64,000 bases of DNA from Nocardia sp. alder85J. Its GTDB lineage: Bacteria > Actinomycetota > Actinomycetes > Mycobacteriales > Mycobacteriaceae. The stretch is taken from positions 434,001 through 498,000 of the forward strand of contig NZ_JAIUCZ020000002.1 in the NCBI RefSeq assembly GCF_020176955.2, written 5' to 3'. This document shows, one piece after another, positions 33,024 to 42,487 of the stretch; the stretch's first letter is position 1; every line of letters starts with the position of its first letter. The notes below the pieces were generated by a model. It searched no databases. It was not told where the DNA came from and saw nothing but the letters and a program-made list of their open reading frames with translations. A program made the translations under genes and the position numbers.

Positions 33024-34085
33024 TTGGTCCTGGTCCGTACGGGATTACGACTGTTGTGCGGGGTATTCGCCGCGCTGCTGGTGGGAACCGGTGTGGCGGC
33101 GGCGGTTCCGGCGGTGGACGGGGGCGGTTCCACCGTGTGGTTGTGCCGCCCCGGCGGGTCCGACGATCCGTGCGGTGGCGGGACGGGGGCGCCGATCGAC
33201 TGTTTCTATGTCTATCCGACGGCTTCCACTCAGGCCGCGGCGAATTCGGATCTGACCGTCGAGCCCGAGGAGCGGTTCGCCGCTGCCGAGCAGGCGGCGC
33301 CGTTCGACGGGCAGTGCAATATCTGGGCGCCGATGTACCGGCAGAGCACCGCCGCCGGATTGCTGACCTCGCCGGGCGCGAAGCGGGCCGGTGCGCTCGA
33401 TATCGCGTACGACAGTTTCGAGGCGGCGTGGGAGGACTATCTCGCGCACGACAACCACGGGCGTGGTGTGGTGCTGATCGGGCATTCGCAGGGGTCGATG
33501 ATGTTGCGGGCGTTGATCCGGAACCGCATCGATGGGACACCGTTGCAGCAACTGCTGGTGTCGGCGATCATTCCGGGGGCCAATGTGCTTGTCGCAGCAG
33601 GTAAGACGACCGGTGGTGATTTCGCCTCGGTGCCCGCGTGCACCGGGCGTGAGCAGGCCGGTTGCGTGCTGGCCTGGTCGACCTTCGCCGAGAATCCGCC
33701 GCCGGACACCAATTTCGGTGTGTCACCGGATGATCCGGCGGTCTACGGCACGCGCGGGCACTTCCCGTCGGGGCCGGATTACGAGGTGCTGTGCACCGAT
33801 CCGGCGGCGCCCGGGTCGGCGGCCGACACGCCGTTTCGGTCGATCATCTACGGGCGCAAGGTTTCCGGTTACCACGGTTATTGCACCACCGACGGGCCCC
33901 GGGTGCTGCTGGTCGACGGCGGCGGGGTCGGCGGGGTGCCGCCGGCTGCCTCGTTGCCCACCGTGCCCGCGGCGAACTGGGGGCTGCACCTGTTCGACAT
34001 GAACATCGCGCAGCAGGACCTGGTGGATCTGGTCGGGGTGCAGGGCCGGGTCTGGCTGTCCCGGCATTCCGGCGAAGGGCATTGA
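33024..34085 (+). CDS. Secreted DUF3089 alpha/beta-hydrolase
   Basis: TTG 33024 is preferred over GTG 32973 because GGAGAT lies about five bases upstream and the resulting 353-residue protein starts with a clean signal peptide (VRTGLRLLCGVFAALLVGT, then Ala-Ala-Ala-Val-Pro). DUF3089 features follow: PIDCFYVYPT, QCNIWAPMYRQ, a nucleophile elbow GHSQGS (about 152-157), and the late segments YHGYCTTDGP and GLHLFDMNIAQ with a likely catalytic His. Several Cys may form disulfides outside the cell. Members are predicted lipases or esterases of mycolic-acid bacteria. A strong hairpin ends the transcript. Confidence 0.75.
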   Translation: MVLVRTGLRLLCGVFAALLVGTGVAAAVPAVDGGGSTVWLCRPGGSDDPCGGGTGAPIDCFYVYPTASTQAAANSDLTVEPEERFAAAEQAAPFDGQCNIWAPMYRQSTAAGLLTSPGAKRAGALDIAYDSFEAAWEDYLAHDNHGRGVVLIGHSQGSMMLRALIRNRIDGTPLQQLLVSAIIPGANVLVAAGKTTGGDFASVPACTGREQAGCVLAWSTFAENPPPDTNFGVSPDDPAVYGTRGHFPSGPDYEVLCTDPAAPGSAADTPFRSIIYGRKVSGYHGYCTTDGPRVLLVDGGGVGGVPPAASLPTVPAANWGLHLFDMNIAQQDLVDLVGVQGRVWLSRHSGEGH

Positions 34086-34097
34086 GCGGTAAGCGAT

Positions 34098-34135
34098 GTC
34101 GAGCACCGGGCAGGTGAAACTGCCCGGTGCTCGAC
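34098..34135. terminator. Perfect 16-bp hairpin terminator between convergent genes
   Basis: GTCGAGCACCGGGCAG (34098-34113) pairs exactly with CTGCCCGGTGCTCGAC (34120-34135) around GTGAAA. It lies 12 bases after the DUF3089 stop and 4 bases before the stop of the opposing dioxygenase gene, so it can terminate in both directions. Confidence 0.85.
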
Positions 34136-34138
34136 AGG

Positions 34139-35089
34139 TCAGCCCTTCTGCGGGCGGACCACCAGGGCGTAATCACCGTTGCGGCCGGCCATCATCTTCT
34201 CGCCGGGCTCCAGGATCTCCGTGATCCGTTCGCGCGGCAGCTGCGCGCCGTCCTTCAGCCGCAGATAGGTGCGCTCGTTCACCAAGAGCGTGACCGGGCC
34301 CTCGGCGGTGTCCAGGGTGATCGAGTCGTCGGTGACCGCCGACAGCACGCCGACGACGGGCTGGGGGGCGGACTTCGGCGACATTCGGATGTCCATCGAC
34401 AATCGGAACCGGTCCGAGCGGTTGGCCAGGCCCGAATGGGGGGTGGCCTCCGCGAAGATCAGGGCGTCACCGGGGTGGTAGACGCTCGCGCGGGCCCACG
34501 CGGCATCCGGCACGGCCCCGGCCGGAATGCCGTATTTCGGCGGCGAATCCCAGTCGTGCAGGTAGCCGTGCTTGCTGAAACCGGGGGCGATCGCCACGCC
34601 GCCGCAGTCGGCATCGATATGGCTGAACGGCAGCCAGCAGGTGCGGAACGGAATGCCCTCGTTGAAGAAACCGTCCTGATGGCGACCGGCGACGTAATCC
34701 TCCGGATCCTCGGGGACCGGCGGATTCAACCGGTATTCGGTGCTGGGCACCCAGGCGATCGGCTCGCCGACGACCGCTTCGAAGAAATTGTGGATCTTCG
34801 GGTTCGCGGTGAATTCCTCCCAGACGCCGGAACCGTAGATCTCCGGGACCTTCACCGGGAATTCGCTGACGTCCTTGCCGTTCCAGATCGGTTCGGTGAG
34901 ACCGGGGTCGACCACACCGTAGTCGTCGACGAGGATCGAGAAGTACTTGGTCCGGACGGCCGCCACCGCGTCGCGGTCGAGCACGTCCCGGAAGAAGAGA
35001 TAACCCTCCTCCCGGTACACCCGTTCCAGCTCCTCGTGGTTGCCCAGCAGCTCGTTGTGGACATCGAGCTCTTTCATCGGAAAAGCCAC
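34139..35089 (-). CDS. Phytanoyl-CoA dioxygenase-family (PhyH) Fe(II)/2-oxoglutarate enzyme
   Basis: The 316-residue protein has the PhyH double-stranded helix fold: REEGYLFFRDVLDRDAVAAVR at the start, the iron ligands in RHQDGFF (HxD, about 137-140) and the distal His in ATPHSGLANRSDRFRLS (about 215), where the Arg would bind 2-oxoglutarate. The last 60 residues form an extra strand-rich tail. It would hydroxylate a lipid or acyl substrate. GTG 35089 has AAGGTGG about eight bases upstream. It is the last gene of the long minus-strand catabolic run, 87 bases after the acyl-CoA dehydrogenase gene. Confidence 0.82.
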   Translation of the reverse strand: MAFPMKELDVHNELLGNHEELERVYREEGYLFFRDVLDRDAVAAVRTKYFSILVDDYGVVDPGLTEPIWNGKDVSEFPVKVPEIYGSGVWEEFTANPKIHNFFEAVVGEPIAWVPSTEYRLNPPVPEDPEDYVAGRHQDGFFNEGIPFRTCWLPFSHIDADCGGVAIAPGFSKHGYLHDWDSPPKYGIPAGAVPDAAWARASVYHPGDALIFAEATPHSGLANRSDRFRLSMDIRMSPKSAPQPVVGVLSAVTDDSITLDTAEGPVTLLVNERTYLRLKDGAQLPRERITEILEPGEKMMAGRNGDYALVVRPQKG

Positions 35090-35176
35090 TTCACACCACC
35101 TTGCACATGGTCGGCGACTCCGGTGCGCACCGTGAGTCGTTGGGTTCGATCTCCGCCGTTCGCGTGGACCCCCGCA

Positions 35177-36421
35177 TTACGGCTGCCGCCATTCCCGGGC
35201 CCGGCGCAGCACCTCGGAGAACGGCAGCTTCGCGTCGGCGGCGGGTTCGCGGGGCAGGCCGAGCACTCGCTCGGCGACGCCGTTGCGCTGCATCTGCTCG
35301 GTGCCGCCCGCGACCGACGGCTTCTTGCTCTCCAGGAAGGCGTGCGCGGTGGCGTCGGCGCCGGGCTGCTCCGGATCCCAGAGCACGGCGTCCGCGCCGC
35401 CGAGGTCGAGCGCGGTGCGCGCCCTGGCGGCGGTCGCGGCGGCCTTCGCCAGTTTGCCGTAGGCGGCGATCCCCGAATCGGCCCGGCCCTGCCGCGACAG
35501 CGTCGCGATCCGTGCCTCGAGCTGGGCGACCGCATAGCTCTCGACGTGTGCGGAGGCGATCGCGCGCAGCACGGCGGCGTCGCCGAGGCGACCGGTGCGG
35601 CGGGCCAGCGCCACCAGATCCGGGGCCAGTGGGCCGGGATCGTCGGGGGTCTCGGTGGCGCCGGGACGGCCCGCACCGCGCTCGAACACCAGCAGGGTGG
35701 AGGTGACCGACCAGCCGCGGTCGATCTCGCCGATGCGGTCGGAGTCGGGCACGATCACGCCGTCGAGGAATTCCTCGCAGAATTCGCTGCCGCCGCCGAT
35801 CTGCCGGATCGGGCGGACGGTGAGGCCGGGAGCGTCGCACGGCACGCCGAACCAGGTGAGGCCCTGGTGTTTCGGGACGTCCCAATCGGTGCGGGCCAGG
35901 CACATGCCCCAATCCGCGAGATGCGCCAGCGAACTCCAGATCTTCGCGCCGTCGAGGGTCCAGGAACCGTCGTCGCGGCGGGTGGCCCGGGTCTGGATAC
36001 CCGCCAGATCCGAACCGGCCGCGGGTTCGGAGAAGAACTGGCACCACAATTCCTCGCCGCGCAGTACCCGCGGCACGTGCCGGTGCAGATATTCCGGTGT
36101 CGCGTGCCGCAGCATCGTCGGCACACAGGACCCGAAGGTGGTGGTGCTCAGAATGCCGAAATACGGGGTGACGAAATCGGCCGCCTCCTCGGCGAAGGCC
36201 CGCTCGTAGGCCGCGGGCAGGCCCCGGCCACCGTATTCGACCGGCCAGGTCAGGCCCGCGAGATCGCTGTCGAACAGGCGGCGCTGGATGGCCCGGTGCT
36301 CGGCGATGTGCGCCTCGGAATACGGATCCGGCGCGGTGGCCGGGCGGCGGTCCAGATTTCCGGGCAGCCAGGCCCGGACCCGGGCCCGGAATTCCTCGAT
36401 GCTCTCGGCGGGCGCGGTCAC
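35177..36421 (-). CDS. Acyl-CoA dehydrogenase, subunit 1 of a pair
   Basis: The 414-residue protein contains the FAD/acyl-CoA signatures: WPVEYGGRGLP near residue 60, WCQFFSEPAAGSDLAGIQTRA (about 125-145), WTLDGAKIWSS, and a C-terminal SVAGGTEQMQRNGVAERVLGLPREP. GTG 36421 follows AGGAGG and overlaps the end of the next dehydrogenase gene by four bases. The C-terminal motif and paired arrangement match the heteromeric steroid-type enzymes (FadE26/27-like), in which only one subunit keeps the catalytic base. It would introduce a 2,3-double bond into a bulky acyl-CoA. Confidence 0.85.
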   Translation of the reverse strand: MTAPAESIEEFRARVRAWLPGNLDRRPATAPDPYSEAHIAEHRAIQRRLFDSDLAGLTWPVEYGGRGLPAAYERAFAEEAADFVTPYFGILSTTTFGSCVPTMLRHATPEYLHRHVPRVLRGEELWCQFFSEPAAGSDLAGIQTRATRRDDGSWTLDGAKIWSSLAHLADWGMCLARTDWDVPKHQGLTWFGVPCDAPGLTVRPIRQIGGGSEFCEEFLDGVIVPDSDRIGEIDRGWSVTSTLLVFERGAGRPGATETPDDPGPLAPDLVALARRTGRLGDAAVLRAIASAHVESYAVAQLEARIATLSRQGRADSGIAAYGKLAKAAATAARARTALDLGGADAVLWDPEQPGADATAHAFLESKKPSVAGGTEQMQRNGVAERVLGLPREPAADAKLPFSEVLRRAREWRQP

Positions 36422-37530
36422 CGGGCCTCCTGCCATTCCTCGGCGTGCGCGGCCAGGATCCGGCCGCGATGGAAATCGGTGCTGCCGTACAGCGCCACAT
36501 CGGTGGCGGCCCGGCGCAGATACAGGTGCAGATCGTGCTCCCAGGCGAATCCGATGCCGCCGTACACCTGCTGGCAGTCCTGCACCAGCCGCGTGGTGCG
36601 TTCGCCGGCATAGGTATTCGCGATCGCGACGGTCTCGGCGGCGTAGGGCAGATCGGCGGCGACCGCGCGGGTCGCGCCCGCCAGCACCGCGCGCATCGAC
36701 TCCACCACCGCGCTCATATCGGCCATCAGGTGTTTCAGCCCCTGGAAGGAGCCGATCGGGCGGCCGAAGGCGAATCGGTCCAGCGAATACTGCCGGGTCA
36801 GTTCGAACAGCCGGTCCAGCGCGCCGACGGTCCCGGCCACCGCCAGCAGCGCCGCCACCGTGCGCAGGCGTTCCACCGCGCCGGTGAGCACCGCCGTCCG
36901 CGGCACCCGGACCCCGTCCAGGGTGATCCGTTCCAGCCGCCGGGTGAGGTCCAGGCAGGCCAGGGGCCGTCCGGCGGGCAGAGCGCCGGTCTCGAGCAGG
37001 ACGGGCACGGCCTCCTCTCCGGACAGCGCGGTGACCACGATCCAGTCCGCGGCCGCGTCGTCGACGATCACGCTGCCGGTCAGCGTCAGATCCGCGCCCG
37101 CCGCCTCGGCGAGCAGCGTGGTTCCGCCCCACAGGGCGTCGCCGGTGACCGCGAGGGTGGCGCGGGTCTTGCCGGCGGCGAGCTCCGGCAGCACGGCCCG
37201 GCGCTGCGCGTCGCTGCCCGCGGCGGCCACGGCCGCCGCGACGGCATTGCCGGCCACGAACGGTTCGGGCAGCAGCCGCCCGCCGCGCAGCAGCGCGAGT
37301 AGCACGGCATCGGTCACCGGATCACCGGAAACGCTTCCGCCACCGAGGGATTCGTCCACGAACATGGCGAACCAGCCCAGTTCGGCGGCCGCCGGGACGT
37401 GCCCGAGGTCGGCGGGCGCGCCGTCGGCCAGCGCGCGGATCGCGGTGAGCGGCAACGCGTCGTCGATGAACCGGGCGGAGGTGTCCAGCAGCAGCCGCTG
37501 GTCCTCGGCCGGTTCGATCTCCATCGTCAT
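36418..37530 (-). CDS. Acyl-CoA dehydrogenase, subunit 2 of a pair
   Basis: The 370-residue protein is shorter than a full dehydrogenase. It begins EPAEDQRLLLDTSARFIDDAL and keeps a reduced middle domain. It ends with RFAFGRPIGSFQGLKHLMADM and the C-terminal CQQVYGGIGFAWEHDLHLYLRRA, which carries the usual GGxGfxxExxL catalytic region. ATG 37530 follows GGAG by seven bases. Tight coupling to subunit 1 supports an alpha2beta2 enzyme acting in beta-oxidation of a cyclic or branched side chain. Confidence 0.85.
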   Translation of the reverse strand: MTMEIEPAEDQRLLLDTSARFIDDALPLTAIRALADGAPADLGHVPAAAELGWFAMFVDESLGGGSVSGDPVTDAVLLALLRGGRLLPEPFVAGNAVAAAVAAAGSDAQRRAVLPELAAGKTRATLAVTGDALWGGTTLLAEAAGADLTLTGSVIVDDAAADWIVVTALSGEEAVPVLLETGALPAGRPLACLDLTRRLERITLDGVRVPRTAVLTGAVERLRTVAALLAVAGTVGALDRLFELTRQYSLDRFAFGRPIGSFQGLKHLMADMSAVVESMRAVLAGATRAVAADLPYAAETVAIANTYAGERTTRLVQDCQQVYGGIGFAWEHDLHLYLRRAATDVALYGSTDFHRGRILAAHAEEWQEAR

Positions 37531-38444
37531 GCCGGCTCCACGTCGGCGATCACCCGGTCCCGCACGGCCGGGCGGACCGGACCGGCGTTCTTCCAGTTCG
37601 GCACGCCGTCGGACTCGTGGGCCCGGGCCACCTTGTCGTCGTGCACCTCGGCCCAGTGCGAGTGGTTGAGCTGGTGCAGGCTGAAACAGGCATTGAGGGC
37701 GTTGTAGAAGCCCATGTTGTCCTGGGTCTGATTCACCGACTCCTTGATCAGCAGCGCCGCCATGGTCGGCGTCTTCGCGATCCGCTTCGCGAATTCCTCG
37801 GTGTTGGCGGCGAGTTCCTCGCGCGGCCACAGCTTGGAGATCATGCCCAGCCGGTACGCCTCCTCGGCCTCGATCGAATCACCGGTCAGCATCAGCTCCT
37901 TGGTCTTGCGGAGCCCGAATTCCCAGGGGTGCGCGAAGTATTCGACGCCGCACATGCCCAGCCGGGCGCCGACCACATCCGCGAACCGCGTGCCCTCGGC
38001 GGCCACGATCAGGTCGCAGCTCCACATCAGCATCAGCGCGGCCGCGTAGACGTTGCCGTGCACCTCGGCGATGGTGATCTTGCGCAGATTGCGCCAGCGC
38101 CGGGTGTTCTCGAAGAAGTAGTGCCACTCCTGCAACATCCGGTGCTCGGCCCCGACCCGGGTGCCGCCGTTGGTGCGGTGGGTGATGTGCTGGTTCGGGC
38201 CGGGCTCGCGCTCCTCGACGCGCAGCGGGGTGCCGAGGTCGTGGCCGGAGGAGAACATGGGGCCGGTGCCGCCGAAGATGACCACCCGCACCTCGTCGTC
38301 GGCCTCCGCGCGCAGGAACGCCTCGTTCAGTTCGACCAGCATCTGCCGGTTCTGCGCGTTGCGGACGTCGGGGCGGTCCAGCATGATTCGGACCACCCGG
38401 CCCTCGTCGAGGAGAGTGTAGGTGATGAATCGGTAGTCGCTCAT
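37527..38444 (-). CDS. Enoyl-CoA hydratase/isomerase (crotonase) family protein
   Basis: The 305-residue crotonase has VVRIMLDRPDVRNAQNRQMLVEL at the start, the first oxyanion-hole region FSSGHDLGTP (about 64-73), the second VHGNVYAAALMLMWSCDLIVAAE (about 128-150), and then GMCGVEYFAHPWEFGLRKTKELMLTG. An insertion around residues 78-118 (ERMLQEWHYFFENTRRW part) marks the subgroup common in actinobacterial CoA clusters. It hydrates or isomerises an enoyl-CoA. It overlaps the dehydrogenase start by four bases and so follows it in the same pathway step. Confidence 0.85.
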   Translation of the reverse strand: MSDYRFITYTLLDEGRVVRIMLDRPDVRNAQNRQMLVELNEAFLRAEADDEVRVVIFGGTGPMFSSGHDLGTPLRVEEREPGPNQHITHRTNGGTRVGAEHRMLQEWHYFFENTRRWRNLRKITIAEVHGNVYAAALMLMWSCDLIVAAEGTRFADVVGARLGMCGVEYFAHPWEFGLRKTKELMLTGDSIEAEEAYRLGMISKLWPREELAANTEEFAKRIAKTPTMAALLIKESVNQTQDNMGFYNALNACFSLHQLNHSHWAEVHDDKVARAHESDGVPNWKNAGPVRPAVRDRVIADVEPA

Positions 38445-38466
38445 GGGATTTCTCTTTCGTCGGTGG

Positions 38467-39696
38467 CTACAGCAGGCCCTGGTCGCGCATCCGCGCGCGG
38501 CGTTCGGTCGAGTAGCCGAGCAGGTCGCCGTAGACGCGGTCGTTGTGCTGGCCGAGATGCGGTGCGGGACCGTCGAATCCGGCCGGGGTTTCGGAGAAGA
38601 CGATGGGCAGGCCGCTGCCGTGCAGTTGGTCGGCCACGCCGTAGTCCGGATGTTCCAGCGGCACCGTCTCACCGCGGGCCCGCACCCGCGGATCCCGTAC
38701 CGCCTCCTCCGGCGTCCGCACTTCGGAGGCCGGAATGTCCGCGGCCGCAAGCCGTTTGCAGATCTCCGCGACGGTCAGCCCCGAGGTCCACTCGGCGACG
38801 ATCGCGTGGATCTCGTCGGCGTGCGCGGCCCGTGGCGCGCGGGTGGCGAAGCGCGGATCGGTCAGTAGTTCCGGGCTGTCCATCGCGGCGGGCAGCCGGG
38901 CGAAGAAGCGGTCGTTGGCGGCGCAGATCGTCACCTGCCCGTCGGCGGCGGGGAAGATGCCGAAGGGCGCCAGCCGGTTCAGGAAATTGCCGGTGCGCGG
39001 GGACATTCCGGTCTCGGCGTACCCGCCCCACGGTTCGACGGCCACCATCGAGGTGAGCGCGCCGAGCATGGAGACGTCGACGTGCTGCCCCTGCCCGGTC
39101 TCGCGGGCCTGCACCACCGCCGCGACCGTGCCCATCACCGCGAACAGCGGGGCCACCATGTCGCCGAGCGGTAGCCCGACCCGGATCGGGTCGTCGCCCT
39201 CGGAGCCCGAGGCCAGCGTCAGCCCGGACAGAGCCTGGATGGTGACGTCGTACGCCTTGCCCGAATCCCCGGCGTCGTCGGCGCCGAAGCCACTGATCGA
39301 GGTGTAGACGAGGCGCGGATTGACCTCGCGCGCATGCGCGTACCCGATGCCGAGCCGATCCGCGGTGCCCGCGCTGAAGTTCTCGACCACGATATCGGCG
39401 TCGCGGATCAGGTCGTCGAACACCGAGATCGCTTCCGGGTGTTTGAGATTCAGGGTGATGCCGAGTTTGCCGCGGCAGCGCTCCAGGAACGGGATCGACA
39501 GATCGTCGTCGTGCTGCGGCAGCCGGTGCACCCCGTCGCGGCCCAGATAGGGCACATTGCCCCGGGCCACGTCGCCACCGCCGGGCTCCTCGATCTTGAT
39601 CACCGTGGCGCCGAGGCCGCCGAGCAGCAGCGTGGCGTACGGCCCGGACAGCGCGCGGGTGAGGTCGATGACGGTCAGACCGGACAGCGGGCCCAT
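38467..39696 (-). CDS. CaiB/BaiF family CoA-transferase 1
   Basis: The 409-residue family III CoA-transferase has GLTVIDLTRALSGPYATLLLGGLGATVIKIE at the N-terminus, KLGITLNLKHPEAI, VVENFSAGTADRLGIGY, and the catalytic-Asp region KAYDVTIQALSGL (about 165-178). It would move CoA between carboxylic acids, avoiding ATP use, or act as a racemase. It overlaps the acyl-CoA ligase gene by one base, so both serve activation of the same substrate. Confidence 0.88.
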   Translation of the reverse strand: MGPLSGLTVIDLTRALSGPYATLLLGGLGATVIKIEEPGGGDVARGNVPYLGRDGVHRLPQHDDDLSIPFLERCRGKLGITLNLKHPEAISVFDDLIRDADIVVENFSAGTADRLGIGYAHAREVNPRLVYTSISGFGADDAGDSGKAYDVTIQALSGLTLASGSEGDDPIRVGLPLGDMVAPLFAVMGTVAAVVQARETGQGQHVDVSMLGALTSMVAVEPWGGYAETGMSPRTGNFLNRLAPFGIFPAADGQVTICAANDRFFARLPAAMDSPELLTDPRFATRAPRAAHADEIHAIVAEWTSGLTVAEICKRLAAADIPASEVRTPEEAVRDPRVRARGETVPLEHPDYGVADQLHGSGLPIVFSETPAGFDGPAPHLGQHNDRVYGDLLGYSTERRARMRDQGLL

Positions 39697-41249
39697 CAGT
39701 GTCCTCCCACCGCGGCGTACTGCCGGCGCAGTTCCCGCCGGTTCAACTTGCCCATCGGCGTGCGCTCGATGGCGTCGACGAAGCGGATCACCCGCGGCGT
39801 CTTCACCGCCGACAGCTGGGTGCGGCAGTAGCCGACCAGTTCCTCCGCCGTCGGGGTCGTCCCCGGGGCCGCGACGATCAGGGCCAGGGCCTGTTCGCCC
39901 ATCTCCGGATCGTCCACGCCGATCACGGCGACATCGGCGACCGCCGGATGTTCGGCGAGCACGCGCTCCGATTCGGCGGGGTAGATGTTGACGCCGCCGG
40001 AGACGATCTTGTCGCTGTCCCGGTCGGTCAGGTACACGAAGCCGTCGGCGTCGACCCGGCCGATCTCACCGAGGGTGAACACGCCCGGCCGCAGGTTGGC
40101 GGCGGCGGTGAGCTCCGGCGCGTCCTCGTATTCGATGCCCCAGCCCGCGGCGTTCTCGAAGTACAGCCGGCCCTCGCTGCCGGCGGGCAGTTCGCGGCCC
40201 GTCTCGTCGACCACCAGCGCGCGATAGCCGTTCACGGTGCGGCCCACCGAGTTCGGATGTTCCAGCCAGTCGGCGCTGCCGATGGCGCAGACGCCGCCGG
40301 ATTCGGTGCCGCCGTAGGTCTCCAGGAACACCGGTCCCCACCAGTCGATCATGGCCCGTTTGACGTCCTCCGGGCAGCCGGCGCCGGTCTGGGTGATCAG
40401 CCGGATCGAGCTCACGTCGTAGCCGGTCGGGCTCTCATCGCGGGCGCGCAGCAACCGGATGAAGTGGGTGGGCACCATCAGGCTGGTCGCGATGCGTTCG
40501 CGCGCAATGGTTTCCAGGATCGCGGGCGGGTCGAAGCGGCACGGCACATGCACCGGAACACCGGCGGTCAGCAGCGCGGTCGCCTGAATCGGACCGGAGT
40601 GGTACAGCGGGCCGGACACCAGATGTGTTCCCTGCCCGAAGAATCGGTTGGTCGTCGCCCAGCGCCGGTACTCGGCCGGGGTCGCTCCGCGCGGGAAGAT
40701 CGAGCGCGGCATCAGGGTCCGCTTGGGGCGGCCGGTGGTGCCGGAACTGAAGAGAATCGGTGCGGCGACCGGATATTCGGGGCCCTCGGGCAGCATCGGC
40801 CCGGCCGACCACTGCTCGAGCGTGCTGTAGCCGGCACCCGGTTCGGTGGCCCAGGTCAGCACCCGCACCTCGGGCAGCTCCGCGGTGGCGGCCAGCGCCG
40901 TGTCCAGCAGCTCCGGTCCGGCGAACAGTGTGCCCGCACCCGATTCCGCCAGCATGTGCGCGATCTCGGTGGGTTGGAGGTGCACGTTGAGCGGCACCAG
41001 CGGCGCACCGGAGAGGATCGTCGCGGCATAGCCGATCAGGGTGCGACCGGAATTGCGGGCCAGCACCGCGACCGGCCGTGGCCGCGCGGCGAAGTCGGCC
41101 CGCAGCCGGCCCGCGACGCGGTCCAGCTCGGCGGCGACCGCGGCCGGGGACAGCCGCAGATCCCAGGCGTTGAGCCCGAATTCGGTGGTGCCGCTGTCGT
41201 TCGCACCGGTGGCCGCGGCCTCCCGGTCCGGTGGTGTCGCCATGTTCAT
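39696..41249 (-). CDS. Acyl-CoA synthetase (AMP-forming ligase) 1
   Basis: The 517-residue ANL-superfamily enzyme has the AMP-binding loop SSGTTGRPKRTLM (about 165-177), TYGGTESGG in the adenine region, YLTDRDSDKIVSGGVNIYPAE at the hinge, and the catalytic Lys in RTPMGKLNRREL near the C-terminus. It activates a carboxylic acid to its CoA ester with ATP. ATG 41249 follows GGAGAG. Substrate specificity cannot be read reliably; context suggests an alicyclic or terpenoid acid. Confidence 0.9.
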   Translation of the reverse strand: MNMATPPDREAAATGANDSGTTEFGLNAWDLRLSPAAVAAELDRVAGRLRADFAARPRPVAVLARNSGRTLIGYAATILSGAPLVPLNVHLQPTEIAHMLAESGAGTLFAGPELLDTALAATAELPEVRVLTWATEPGAGYSTLEQWSAGPMLPEGPEYPVAAPILFSSGTTGRPKRTLMPRSIFPRGATPAEYRRWATTNRFFGQGTHLVSGPLYHSGPIQATALLTAGVPVHVPCRFDPPAILETIARERIATSLMVPTHFIRLLRARDESPTGYDVSSIRLITQTGAGCPEDVKRAMIDWWGPVFLETYGGTESGGVCAIGSADWLEHPNSVGRTVNGYRALVVDETGRELPAGSEGRLYFENAAGWGIEYEDAPELTAAANLRPGVFTLGEIGRVDADGFVYLTDRDSDKIVSGGVNIYPAESERVLAEHPAVADVAVIGVDDPEMGEQALALIVAAPGTTPTAEELVGYCRTQLSAVKTPRVIRFVDAIERTPMGKLNRRELRRQYAAVGGH

Positions 41250-41293
41250 GACCGACTCTCCTGTGTGTTCGGCGGTTCGGGGACGAGGGGGTG

Positions 41294-42487
41294 TTAGGTG
41301 ATGACGCCCGCCTCCTTGAGCCGGACGATCTCGTCCCAGTCGTGGCCGGCCTCCAGCAGCAGCATCTCGGTGTGCTCACCCAGTTCGGGGCCGCGCGGCA
41401 GCGTGGCCGTCGGGGCGCCCACCGTGAACGGGGCCCGGACCAGCTGCATCTCGGAATCCGTGACCGGGCAGACGAATCCGTTCGCGATCACCTGCGGATC
41501 GGAGACGAGCTCCGAGACCGCCTGCACCGGCGCCCACGGACCGGCGAATCCGGCGAACACCGCGCACCATTGGTCGCGGGTGTTGCGGGCGAAGGCCGCT
41601 TCCAGCGCGGTACGCAGTTCGGCGGTGTGCACCGCGCGGGCCGCGGCGTCGGCGAAGCGCGGCTCGGTGGCCAGCTCCGGAACGCCGAGGTGCGAGCAGA
41701 ATTCGGCCCAGTAGCGGTCGGACTGCATCAGGTTGATCATGATCCAGCCGCCGTCGGCGCAACGATACGAGCCGGTCAGCGCGGGCATCGGCAATTTCTC
41801 ACCGGAAGTGGCCGCGCCGGAGACGATTTCACTGGCGGTGACCCAGGCTGCCGCACCCATCAGGGACGCGCCGACCGGCTGGGCGTCGCCGCCGCGCTCC
41901 CGGCCGAGCAGCGCCGCCATCACACCGGCGGCCAGGCCGACCGAGGCGATCCGGTCGCCGAACGACGGTGGCTGCCGGGCCACCTGCTGCGCACCGGGTT
42001 CGGTCACCAGTTCGCCGACCCCGCCGCGCGCCCAGAAGGCGGTGATGTCGTAGCCGGGCTTGTCGCTGTCCAGGCCCGCGGGCCCGAACGCGTCGCCGCG
42101 CGCGTACACCAGCCGGGGATTGATCTCGGCCAGATCATCTTGTGCCAGACCGTGTTTCACCAGGGCGCTGTGCCGGAAGCTGGTCATGAACACGTCCGCG
42201 TCGCGGATCAGCGAGTACGCCAGTTCCCGGCCGCCGGGTGCGGACAGGTCGATGCCGATGCTGCGCTTGCCCCGATTGGCCTGCGCGGAGCGGGCCGACA
42301 GCGCGCCGGCGGTGTTGGCGGTCCCGGCGGTGGTCAGCGTGTTGTACGGATCGCCGTGCCGGGGATGCTCGATGCGCACCACGTCCGCGCCGAGATCGGC
42401 CAGGATCGCCGCCGCGCTCGGCACGAACACCCATTGCGCGAGCTCCACGATCCGGATTCCGGCCAGGGGGCCGTTCGGTGTGCTCAC
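41294..42487 (-). CDS. CaiB/BaiF family CoA-transferase 2
   Basis: The 397-residue protein has GIRIVELAQWVFVPSAAAILADLGADVVRIEHP, KRSIGIDLSAPGGREL, and the catalytic-Asp region PGYDITAFWARGG (about 142-154). It is a second family III CoA-transferase in the cluster, only distantly similar to the first, so it probably acts on a different intermediate. GTG 42487 follows AAGGAGAGG and overlaps the DUF35 gene by four bases, tying it to the aldolase pair. Confidence 0.88.
   Translation of the reverse strand: MSTPNGPLAGIRIVELAQWVFVPSAAAILADLGADVVRIEHPRHGDPYNTLTTAGTANTAGALSARSAQANRGKRSIGIDLSAPGGRELAYSLIRDADVFMTSFRHSALVKHGLAQDDLAEINPRLVYARGDAFGPAGLDSDKPGYDITAFWARGGVGELVTEPGAQQVARQPPSFGDRIASVGLAAGVMAALLGRERGGDAQPVGASLMGAAAWVTASEIVSGAATSGEKLPMPALTGSYRCADGGWIMINLMQSDRYWAEFCSHLGVPELATEPRFADAAARAVHTAELRTALEAAFARNTRDQWCAVFAGFAGPWAPVQAVSELVSDPQVIANGFVCPVTDSEMQLVRAPFTVGAPTATLPRGPELGEHTEMLLLEAGHDWDEIVRLKEAGVIT

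Noticed and set aside
34127..36613. 828-codon plus-strand open frame opposite the dioxygenase and dehydrogenase genes
   Set aside because: Shadow of the minus-strand PhyH and acyl-CoA dehydrogenase genes; no motifs.
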